In this document: positions 1 through 7,109 of the stretch, piece by piece
Layout: each line of letters opens with the position of its first letter
Position numbering within the stretch: the first letter of the stretch is position 1
From: a virus
Direction: 5' to 3' (one strand)
Virus record (IMG/VR): IMGVR_UViG_3300031784_000161
Location: 1-28,031 of that record
DNA: 28,031 nt
Notes under the pieces: model-generated
The model's input: the letters and a program-made list of their open reading frames with translations, nothing else
Told to the model about the DNA's origin: nothing
Databases searched by the model: none
Made by a program: the position numbers and the translations under genes

Positions 1-3000
1 TAACTAATATTTGGCCTGAAGTTGAGTTTGTTGAAGAATTTATTAAAGGTTTTACGACAAGGGATAAGGAGTTTACTCCAACACCTGTTAAAAATTCTAA
101 TCAATTAACCGAACCAAATCGTATTACGTTAAATGCTATTGAATTTCCAATTACAAATAATGTTTACGAAAATAAAGAAGAGGTTAAATTCTTTTATGAA
201 ATTTATGAAAGGTTATTCTTAATATCTAATTATTCTAGATTAAATAGAAGTAATGGGTATAGTACTATTACCGACATTGTTGCACGAGCAATTTCTGAAA
301 GTGAAAAAATTAATATTGTTAATAGTTTATCAAGTGATAATCCATTTTTAATTAAAAAATTAAAAGAATATGGATTTAATTCTAATAACTTTGTAGAAAC
401 ATTAAGAAACATATCAAACGGAGGTGTTGGATTAAGTTATCAAAATTATGAAAGAGGTATTTTTAACACCCCTTATATTAAAAATATTACACAAACTGAT
501 AATTTTGTTTTTATTGATAATTCAGTTATTGATAGTTCAATCACATCACCATTAGTTAATCTACAAAGTGAACCTGATTTTAGTAAATACATTAATGAAT
601 CAACAACAAGTAACGTTTTTGATATTTTAGATGTGTATCCGTTTACAAGTACTATTTGGTGTAAAAAATATTTAGCAGATAATAGTTCTTTTAGTAAAAG
701 TACCGATGTATTTAATACTACAAAATCTTTAACATATAACCCAACATTAAAAGTAATTTCAAATTTTGGGGGGTCATTAAAAAACAATGTACCAATTACT
801 AATAACATATACCAAAGTATTGTACAACCAAAGATAGATGATTATGCAACATTAAAAGATTTTTATATAAGTAGATTATCTGGTGATAAACAGATTGTGA
901 CTGAAGGTAATTTGAATTATGTGAACTACAGTGGGGGTGTTAATTCAGACCAAACAGTTTCAATGTTAAACACACCTTACTTTATCAATTCAATTCAACA
1001 AGGTGTTAAATTATTTAGAGAATTTAATAAACATCCTTTTGTCACATCGGCATATTTGTTTTTAAACAGTTTACCATTATCAACATTAAGAGAAAAGTAC
1101 ACAGTTTATGAGAATGGTGTAACATCATATTCGGATTACATATATTCCACGATTAAAAAATTTGGTGGATTACATAGAGTCCCATACGCTTGGGTATTGA
1201 AGATGGGTTCAATTTGGTATCGTTATAAACGATACGTTAATGATAATGTTGATATATTAGATGATGTATGGACTAACTTTAATTCAAGTGCGAACTTTGA
1301 CCCAATTAATAGTGCTAGTACTAAAAATTACGCATTAAGAGTTAATGGTGGTAACGTTGATATTGTTTTGGAAAAAAACACAACAATTGGTACTGAAACA
1401 TCAACAGTGATGAATGTTGGGTTTTATCCTAAAGTAATTAATGATTTTAATTTATTTTATCAAGGGTTCCAACCGTTTAGTGGGTATACAACACAAAACA
1501 TTCAAGATGGTATTGATGGTTATGGTGTTAACTTGGTTTATGTTAATTCGGCTTTAGTTAAAAAAGAAAAGGGGTTTGACAGTAATGATGATAAACGTGA
1601 TTTAAGAATTATACCTTGGAGTGTTTATATTGAATCAACTGATGCAACAACAATATTCCCATTACCGTCTATGGGTTCAACAATAAATCAAACAGATAGT
1701 GAATGTTTTAAAAAAACACCACTTAAATCGTTAATTTTTGAGGTTACGGGTAATACATCAGTTTATAATGGTTCGGTTAGACAATTTTGGTCGGCACCTA
1801 ATTATGGTTATTATGATAATAATAACGTGATTAAACCAAATCACGATAACTATATTAAAGAAATTTTATCAGGAACAACACAACCTAATTTCACGATAGA
1901 TGGTGTATCACTTAAATATTCAGAAATTAGTGAATTATTTTCAGCGTTTGAAAAAGATGTGTTAGATAAATTTGAAGATATGTTTTTAGATTTTTCAAAA
2001 TCTAAATACGATGTTCCTGATGGTGGACAAAATTTATTTGGTAGTAATTATCAGAATTTAATGATTGAAATGATGAGAATACCCAAACAAACTGGGAATA
2101 CACCAAGTGATTTAGTTAAAAATATTCAAACAGAACAATTAAGTAGTATTAATAATACAATTAGTAAATTTTTAGGTATTACACTAAGTTTTAAATATGG
2201 TAACCCGTCATTATACGATAAACGATTAATTTATACGTTTTCTAATTATAATATTACTGACCCATACATTTGGGAAGAATACGCGGTAACCACACCAAAC
2301 GCATTACCTATTAATGGTGGTGGTATTACTCTAGCGTCATCTAAACTTAACTACCCTAATGAATGGAAAACATTATTAACTTATGTTGGATATTCTGAAA
2401 TCCCAGAATTGGTTTATAGTAATAATGGTTCGTACATAACTGATTTCTTTGTTGATTTTAATATTGCGTTTACTGAAGGTAATATTAAAAACTTCGCACC
2501 GATTATTAAGGTATACGCAACTCAAAAATTAACTGATACTGTTACCGATGTAGCACCACCGGCATCATTACCTGATAAGAATTCGTTCGCGGTATTGACC
2601 AATGGTGATACGGTTACGGTTAATGTTGTTGGTAACCATAAAGTGATGATAATCACAAATAACAATAAAGATGTTATCTTTAGTGAACCAAAAGGTTTCT
2701 TGGTATCAATGGCCAGTAGTGATGAAACATTAATTGAAGACACGATATTAAATTATTACGGAGATTTTGGATTAATTGATAATCCAATAGTTGATTTATT
2801 TATTAGACCTAAAGGATTAAAAACTAATATTGTACCTAAGTCTAATTTTAATAAAGAAAATTTTAAACGATTAATGGACATATACATTGGTCAAAATGTT
2901 ATGTTCTTAAATAAATCATTAAATAATTTAATGATACAATTACAAAAAGACTTACCTGATGTAAATAACACACCTCAACCTGTTGACAATAGTGTAGTTA

Positions 3001-5084
3001 CAGGTACTCAGGCTAAAGTTGATTATTGGACAAGTTTCCAAGCCTTGAATAATAAATGGGTTGCGGGACATGACTTCAGTAATAAGACGTTGTTTGAAGA
3101 TATTTTAATATTGGATAGGGCTAGTAGAAATATTGGTGATAAAGTGTTAGTTGATATTTTTAAATTAAAAATAATGATTGATAACTTATTTAAGTCTGAT
3201 GTTAAAGGTGACATGCAATTATTTGTTGAGACATTATTAACTGAAAATAATTTTGTGTATCATAATTTACCGTCTTATGTAAATTTTTACAATGTTCAGG
3301 AAGTTTCTAAAAATGCTAAACCATCACCTGAAGGTTCTTTAGAGTTTGCGAATACTATGTTTGGTAATTTTATGAATGTTGACACTAAAAATACATCTGC
3401 AAAAATGGTATGTGTATATTCTAATCAGGGTAGTAGTACTGTTGCGGTTAACAATGTAGATTTTAAATTTAGTGATGACGCTTTTGATATTAGAAAACCA
3501 AGTAATAATCCATTAGTTGAAAATCAAGTGGGTAAAAATGATTTTGCGTTATCTAATAAAGTTGTTGGATTTAATGTTGATATTGGTGTTCAGAATCAAT
3601 CAATGTTTAATGGGTTTAGTGTTAGTCAAAGTACGGGTAAAGCAACTGCAGAATCTTTAGAAGTTGAAAATATGATGGCTAATGTTGCAACTAATAAGGC
3701 TGCGGCGACTCAAAATATTTCGTTATACAATTTGTATAAGACAAGAAGTTATACATGTACTATTAATATGTTGGGTAATGCGTTATTACAACCAACAATG
3801 TATTTTAACCTAAGATACGTACCAATGTTTTATGGTCCATATATGATAACAGAAATCAATCATAGTATAGGTCCTGGTGTGTTTGATACTACAGTTACGG
3901 GTATTAGACAACCAACCGCAGCTTTACCAAAAGTTGAGGATTATTTACAAACCATTAGAGTCAGTTTACTTAAAAAGATTGAAGAGGAGATTAAAAATAA
4001 AGCGACAGAAAATAATGATAAAGTTATTCAAGCGTCTAATAATACAACTAATACGACTCAAGGTCAGGTCAATAATACTAATAGTAATATTGAAGGGAAT
4101 AAAACACCACAACCATCAAATTCTTGTAAAGAATTGTTAGATAAAAAATATAGTAAATACGAAAACATTGACACACCAGTATTATCCACTGTTGGTATAC
4201 AATCGGTGGTTAATAAAATTATTACTAATTTACAAACCCTTGGAATACCTGATGATGGTAAATTAAAATATGTGGTTTTCTCAGCATTTTATTTATATGG
4301 TGATGTTAAAAATGATGTAATATCAGGATATCAAAATAACTTTTTATCTGTAAACTTAAAAAGTTTTTGGGGTGATTCAGGTTTGTTTGAACAAAAGTTT
4401 TTTTGTTTAAGTAATGGAACTGCACAAGCACCAATGGCGTCGTTCTCATCAGTTGGAACTATAATTGAAATGTATTTAAAACGATGGAAAGATAGAGTTA
4501 GTGTATCTTTAAAAGATTTAGACCCTATTAATGTGGCTAATTTTATTATTGCGAATATCGGTAACAGTACTAGTGATTTAGAGAATTCTATGGCGAATAC
4601 ACCGTCAATGGATACATATAAAACTAAAGTTGAAACCGCTATTAAAATATTCAACGATTGTACAAATGTCTCAACACCACCGAAACCAAAACAACTCAAT
4701 CCGTTAGTTGACAAATATACTTATGCGATAACAAGTCCTCCATTATTTGAAAGTTTAACAATTACTGTTGACCCAAAAATTGATGGTCCGAGAATAATTT
4801 GGAGTGTTGATTATGATTATGATATTAATGCACCTTGTGCTAATGAGACGGGTTCTAAGGCAACATTTAACACTAACTATATTTCAAAGGATAAACAAAA
4901 ATTTATGATTGAACTTGATGATTTATTAAATGAGGTTGATTGTTTAAATGTTCCGACAAATGATTCTAAAGGGTCTTATAAATTCAAGATAATGATTTAT
5001 ACATCACCTGTTAATGCAGATGGGACTCCTGATAACTCAAGAACCGATTTTTATAAATCTTACCCAATAACTTTTACTTTATAA
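1..5084 (+). CDS. Giant baseplate-hub-like virion protein (late control D / gp27-type signature), 5' partial
   Basis: The frame is open from base 3 to the TAA at 5082-5084, about 1693 residues, so the gene begins upstream of the window. The GTG at 633 is only an internal codon. Most of the protein is Asn/Ser/Thr-rich and beta-like. Bases about 3405-3930 encode the most recognisable part: a stretch around VVGFNVDIGVQNQ, then GNALLQPTMYFNLRYVPMF and GPYMITEINHSIGPGVFDT. This 'low-dimension parameter, known position, result with His and Gly before a beta strand' pattern is typical of late-control-D/gp27 baseplate hub domains. A charged helix (LLKKIEEEIKNKATENND) and an Asn/Thr-rich linker follow, then a C-terminal region (4130-5084) of unrecognised fold ending in beta-rich sequence. 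T4 gp27 has about 390 residues, so this is far larger. The hub assignment is inference from motif and context; the coding call is certain. Confidence 0.62.
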   Translation, partial: TNIWPEVEFVEEFIKGFTTRDKEFTPTPVKNSNQLTEPNRITLNAIEFPITNNVYENKEEVKFFYEIYERLFLISNYSRLNRSNGYSTITDIVARAISESEKINIVNSLSSDNPFLIKKLKEYGFNSNNFVETLRNISNGGVGLSYQNYERGIFNTPYIKNITQTDNFVFIDNSVIDSSITSPLVNLQSEPDFSKYINESTTSNVFDILDVYPFTSTIWCKKYLADNSSFSKSTDVFNTTKSLTYNPTLKVISNFGGSLKNNVPITNNIYQSIVQPKIDDYATLKDFYISRLSGDKQIVTEGNLNYVNYSGGVNSDQTVSMLNTPYFINSIQQGVKLFREFNKHPFVTSAYLFLNSLPLSTLREKYTVYENGVTSYSDYIYSTIKKFGGLHRVPYAWVLKMGSIWYRYKRYVNDNVDILDDVWTNFNSSANFDPINSASTKNYALRVNGGNVDIVLEKNTTIGTETSTVMNVGFYPKVINDFNLFYQGFQPFSGYTTQNIQDGIDGYGVNLVYVNSALVKKEKGFDSNDDKRDLRIIPWSVYIESTDATTIFPLPSMGSTINQTDSECFKKTPLKSLIFEVTGNTSVYNGSVRQFWSAPNYGYYDNNNVIKPNHDNYIKEILSGTTQPNFTIDGVSLKYSEISELFSAFEKDVLDKFEDMFLDFSKSKYDVPDGGQNLFGSNYQNLMIEMMRIPKQTGNTPSDLVKNIQTEQLSSINNTISKFLGITLSFKYGNPSLYDKRLIYTFSNYNITDPYIWEEYAVTTPNALPINGGGITLASSKLNYPNEWKTLLTYVGYSEIPELVYSNNGSYITDFFVDFNIAFTEGNIKNFAPIIKVYATQKLTDTVTDVAPPASLPDKNSFAVLTNGDTVTVNVVGNHKVMIITNNNKDVIFSEPKGFLVSMASSDETLIEDTILNYYGDFGLIDNPIVDLFIRPKGLKTNIVPKSNFNKENFKRLMDIYIGQNVMFLNKSLNNLMIQLQKDLPDVNNTPQPVDNSVVTGTQAKVDYWTSFQALNNKWVAGHDFSNKTLFEDILILDRASRNIGDKVLVDIFKLKIMIDNLFKSDVKGDMQLFVETLLTENNFVYHNLPSYVNFYNVQEVSKNAKPSPEGSLEFANTMFGNFMNVDTKNTSAKMVCVYSNQGSSTVAVNNVDFKFSDDAFDIRKPSNNPLVENQVGKNDFALSNKVVGFNVDIGVQNQSMFNGFSVSQSTGKATAESLEVENMMANVATNKAAATQNISLYNLYKTRSYTCTINMLGNALLQPTMYFNLRYVPMFYGPYMITEINHSIGPGVFDTTVTGIRQPTAALPKVEDYLQTIRVSLLKKIEEEIKNKATENNDKVIQASNNTTNTTQGQVNNTNSNIEGNKTPQPSNSCKELLDKKYSKYENIDTPVLSTVGIQSVVNKIITNLQTLGIPDDGKLKYVVFSAFYLYGDVKNDVISGYQNNFLSVNLKSFWGDSGLFEQKFFCLSNGTAQAPMASFSSVGTIIEMYLKRWKDRVSVSLKDLDPINVANFIIANIGNSTSDLENSMANTPSMDTYKTKVETAIKIFNDCTNVSTPPKPKQLNPLVDKYTYAITSPPLFESLTITVDPKIDGPRIIWSVDYDYDINAPCANETGSKATFNTNYISKDKQKFMIELDDLLNEVDCLNVPTNDSKGSYKFKIMIYTSPVNADGTPDNSRTDFYKSYPITFTL

Positions 5085-5101
5085 TTTTTTCATAGTAAAA
5101 G

Positions 5102-5110
5102 ATATTTATT
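5102..5110 (+). promoter_or_regulatory. ATATTTAT-type leader element before the 74-aa gene
   Basis: ATATTTATT, starting 24 bases before the ATG at 5126, followed by AATAAAC. It shares its core with the elements at 9595, 14491 and 16855. Its role is unproven. Confidence 0.28.
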
Positions 5111-5125
5111 AATAAACTAAAGATT

Positions 5126-5350
5126 ATGAATACAAAATTATTATTAGATAACTACTTAGGCAAGAGTACTAAAGTTACTGAAAAAGATATGGGTAATGGA
5201 ACTAAACAAGTTTGTGACCTAGATACGGGAGATTGTTACACTATTAAAATGAAAGATGGTTTAATTGAACGTGTAGACAATACAATGTCAACAAATAAAA
5301 AAATCCAAGTTGAAACACAAACAGGGGTTAAACAATTATTAAACGGATAA
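5126..5350 (+). CDS. Small conserved-looking protein of unknown function (74 aa)
   Basis: A 74-residue protein that I do not recognise. The start is the first ATG in a 41-base gap after the hub-like gene, preceded by an AT-rich leader with no Shine-Dalgarno sequence and by an ATATTTATT element at 5102. The middle reads KQVCDLDTGDCYTIKMKDG, with two Cys six residues apart and alternating polar and hydrophobic residues that suggest a small beta-hairpin domain. The tail is Lys/Gln/Thr-rich. There is no signal peptide or membrane segment. It lies seven bases upstream of the Ala/Pro-repeat gene and is probably co-transcribed with it, so a role in the virion or its assembly is likely by position only. 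Codon use matches its neighbours, which supports a real gene. Confidence 0.8.
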   Translation: MNTKLLLDNYLGKSTKVTEKDMGNGTKQVCDLDTGDCYTIKMKDGLIERVDNTMSTNKKIQVETQTGVKQLLNG

Positions 5351-5357
5351 GATTAGT

Positions 5358-6065
5358 ATGAAAGTAGACGTTAAGATTTTAGAGGAGTTATCAAGATTTA
5401 ACTCAATCAATAAGTATATTTCTGAACAAGAGTTACCGGCACCACCTGTTGACCCATTAGCGGACCCGGCAGCGGCGGGAGCACCACCTGCAGACCCAAT
5501 GGCAGCGGGAGCACCACCTGCGGACCCAATGGCGGCGGGAGCACCACCTGCAGACCCAATGGCAGCGGGAGCACCACCTGCGGGAACACCACCAGCACAA
5601 CCTGCACAACCTGTTGATTTAGCAACAGACCCTGATGTTGAAAAACTTGGGGCTGAAGGAGGTAAGGATGAAAATACGAAAGAAGTTGAAGTAACTGATT
5701 TAGTTAAATCACAAGATAATATTGAAAAGAAACAAGAGGAGTATTTTGATAATTTATTTAATCACTTACAAAATTTAGAAGATAAACTTGGTGAAATGGA
5801 TAATATAGTATCTAAATTAAACAGTTTAGAGGCTAAGATTGATAAATATCGTGTTAAATCACCTGAAGAAAAATTACAATTAAGAACATTGGATTCAGGA
5901 CCTTTTACTCAAAAATTAACTGATTATTTTGAGGATAAAGAGGAAGACTTTGAAAAATTGGGTAGAGAAGAATATATCTTAACGAAAGATGAGGTTGAAG
6001 ATTTCTCACCAAATGAAATTAGAAAGACTTTTAGAAATTTTGAGGATGAAGAAGGGGCTTTTTAA
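5358..6065 (+). CDS. Acidic coiled-coil protein with Ala/Pro decapeptide repeats, probable virion or assembly factor
   Basis: A 235-residue protein. The N-terminus (1-26) is a short helix with ELSRFNSINKYISEQE. Residues about 30-85 are low-complexity, with near-perfect copies of AAGAPPADPM, then PPAGTPPAQPAQPVD. Residues about 110-175 are charged and heptad-like (NIEKKQEEYFDNLFNHLQ, LEAKIDKYRV), and the C-terminal 60 residues are strongly acidic, with EDKEEDFEKLGREEY and a final FEDEEGAF. The layout of anchor helix, flexible Pro/Ala spacer, coiled coil and acidic tail suggests a linker or scaffold-like protein. I do not recognise the family. It is the last gene before a strong terminator and follows the hub-like gene, so it probably belongs to the tail or virion assembly unit. 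The repeat DNA is GC-rich compared with everything around it. Confidence 0.75.
   Translation: MKVDVKILEELSRFNSINKYISEQELPAPPVDPLADPAAAGAPPADPMAAGAPPADPMAAGAPPADPMAAGAPPAGTPPAQPAQPVDLATDPDVEKLGAEGGKDENTKEVEVTDLVKSQDNIEKKQEEYFDNLFNHLQNLEDKLGEMDNIVSKLNSLEAKIDKYRVKSPEEKLQLRTLDSGPFTQKLTDYFEDKEEDFEKLGREEYILTKDEVEDFSPNEIRKTFRNFEDEEGAF
5471..5588 (+). repeat. In-frame 30-bp tandem repeat (Ala/Pro decapeptide)
   Basis: About three and a half copies of a 30-base unit whose starts fall at 5481, 5511, 5541 and 5571 (the last one partial), each beginning gcaccacctgc. Copies differ only at silent A/G third positions. The unit is about two-thirds G+C, against about 30 % in the flanks. The period is a multiple of three, so copy-number change would lengthen or shorten the spacer of the host protein without a frameshift. 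Confidence 0.93.
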
Positions 6066-6090
6066 TTAATTGATTTATAGTTATATAAAG

Positions 6091-6121
6091 AAACTTGTTC
6101 TATTTGAACAAGTTTTTTTTT
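6091..6121 (+). terminator. Rho-independent terminator after the virion module
   Basis: A perfect 10-bp stem (aaacttgttc at 6091-6100 with gaacaagttt at 6106-6115) around a 5-base loop, running into a T tract that ends at 6121. It lies 25 bases after the stop codon of the acidic repeat protein and just ahead of the gp32-like promoter, so it insulates the two units. Confidence 0.9.
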
Positions 6122-6131
6122 CCTAAAAAAT

Positions 6132-6160
6132 TTGACAATACACAATGGCGGACTTATAAT
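6132..6160 (+). promoter_or_regulatory. Sigma70-consensus promoter of the gp32-like gene
   Basis: TTGACA (6132-6137), 17 bases, TATAAT (6155-6160): an exact match to the sigma70 consensus with optimal spacing. Transcription would begin near 6167, leaving a leader of about 20 bases to the ATG at 6187. The -35 box also contains TTTG (6131-6134), the Bacteroidota -33 element, but the downstream part is not a good TAnnTTTG. The position directly after a terminator and before an abundant-protein gene supports the call. Confidence 0.8.
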
Positions 6161-6186
6161 TAAATAAACAAATAAAATCTAAATTT

Positions 6187-7035
6187 ATGGCGACAAGTAC
6201 ATTAGAATCTGTGTTAGCTCAATATGAGAAACACCAAAAAGGCGGTCAATCTGCAACACCTAAAATGTCTCAAGACGAGAGAATGAAGAAATACTTCGCA
6301 GCAATCTTGAAAGACAATGAGAAACAAGGTCAAAAACGACTAAGAATCCTTCCAACTGAAGACGGGTCTTCACCATTCAAAGAAGTGTGGTTTCACGAAA
6401 TGTTAGTTGATGGTAAATACGTTAAGTTATTTGACCCAGGAAAAAATGACAATGAACGTTCACCTTTAAATGAAGTTTATGAAGAACTTATGATTGAGGG
6501 TGATAAAGATTTGGCAAAAGACTACAAAGCACGTTTATTTTATATCGTAAAAGTTATTGATAGAGATAACGAACAAGATGGTCCTAAGTTTTGGAGATTT
6601 AAACACAATTACAAAAACGAAGGTATCATTGATAAAATCATTCCAATTTATCGTAATAAAGGTGAGATTGATGATGCTGAGAAAGGACGTGATTTAATCT
6701 TAGAATTAACTAAGGCGAAAACACCTAAAGGTAAAGAATACACGGTTATTCAAACTATTATGTATGATGACCCTTCACCATTACACGAAGACGCTGAGAC
6801 TAAAGACAGTTGGGTAAAAGACCCTACAAAATGGTCTGATGTTTACGCTAAAAAACCTGTTGAGTATCTTGAAGCGATTGCAAGAGGTGAAACTCCGAAA
6901 TGGGATACTGACCAAGGTAAATACGTTTACGGAGATTCAACACAAGCGGTTGAATCATTTGGTGGAAGTAAACAAGTTGAAACTGTTTTAGACCCACAAG
7001 TGAATGATGATTCAGATGAAGATTTACCATTCTAA
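6187..7035 (+). CDS. gp32-like single-stranded DNA-binding protein
   Basis: A 282-residue protein resembling T4 gp32 (301 residues), which coats single-stranded DNA during replication, recombination and repair and recruits partner proteins. An N-terminal helix (1-40) could act in cooperative self-assembly. The core (about 40-235) holds RLRILPTEDGSSPFKEVWFHE, KDYKARLFYIVKVIDRDNE and FWRFKHNYKNEGI, aromatic- and Lys/Arg-rich strands typical of gp32-type OB folds. The C-terminus is acidic (NDDSDEDLPF), like the protein-interaction tails of gp32 and SSB. There is no cysteine anywhere, so the His-Cys3 zinc site of T4 gp32 is absent. The gene is a single-gene unit, with a consensus promoter in front and terminators on both sides, which fits high expression. 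The neighbouring uvsX-like and helicase genes support the call. The leader has no Shine-Dalgarno sequence. Confidence 0.86.
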   Translation: MATSTLESVLAQYEKHQKGGQSATPKMSQDERMKKYFAAILKDNEKQGQKRLRILPTEDGSSPFKEVWFHEMLVDGKYVKLFDPGKNDNERSPLNEVYEELMIEGDKDLAKDYKARLFYIVKVIDRDNEQDGPKFWRFKHNYKNEGIIDKIIPIYRNKGEIDDAEKGRDLILELTKAKTPKGKEYTVIQTIMYDDPSPLHEDAETKDSWVKDPTKWSDVYAKKPVEYLEAIARGETPKWDTDQGKYVYGDSTQAVESFGGSKQVETVLDPQVNDDSDEDLPF

Positions 7036-7054
7036 ATAAAAAAAACCTATAACT

Positions 7055-7087
7055 AGGTAGTGGTTGACTAAATCACTACCTTTTTTT
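7055..7087 (+). terminator. Rho-independent terminator after the gp32-like gene
   Basis: An 11-bp stem with one G-T pair (aggtagtggtt at 7055-7065 with aatcactacct at 7071-7081), a 5-base loop and a run of seven T. It begins 20 bases after the gp32-like stop codon and 23 bases before the uvsX-like start. It should end most gp32-like transcripts while allowing some read-through. Confidence 0.88.
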
Positions 7088-7092
7088 ATCTT
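7064..7092 (+). promoter_or_regulatory. Possible promoter of the replication operon, overlapping the terminator
   Basis: TTGACT (7064-7069), 17 bases, TATCTT (7087-7092). The -35 is one base off consensus and the -10 two bases off. It sits inside the terminator hairpin and its T tract, and would start transcription near 7099, about 10 bases before the uvsX-like ATG. This is a weak match found in AT-rich DNA; terminator read-through is the alternative. Confidence 0.35.
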
Positions 7093-7109
7093 TTGTAAAA
7101 ACAAATTAT

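Noticed and set aside
3877-4140. Alternative + strand frame of 87 codons in the hub-like gene
   Set aside because: It is Ile/Lys/Leu-rich with no plausible leader and lies within a longer frame with clear domain sequence.
4331-4714. Reverse-strand open frame of 127 codons
   Set aside because: It lies wholly inside the hub-like gene, has no leader and reads as the complement of AT-rich coding sequence. The same holds for the smaller minus-strand frames at 473-808, 2522-2743, 10741-11022 and 23267-23515.
633-5084. GTG at 633 as the start of the hub-like gene
   Set aside because: The frame is open without a stop from base 3, with the same codon style and protein composition upstream, so the gene begins before the window.
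5471-5588. Tandem repeat as a CRISPR array or iteron origin
   Set aside because: There are no spacers, the unit is exactly 30 bases with only silent changes, and it is in frame inside a gene.
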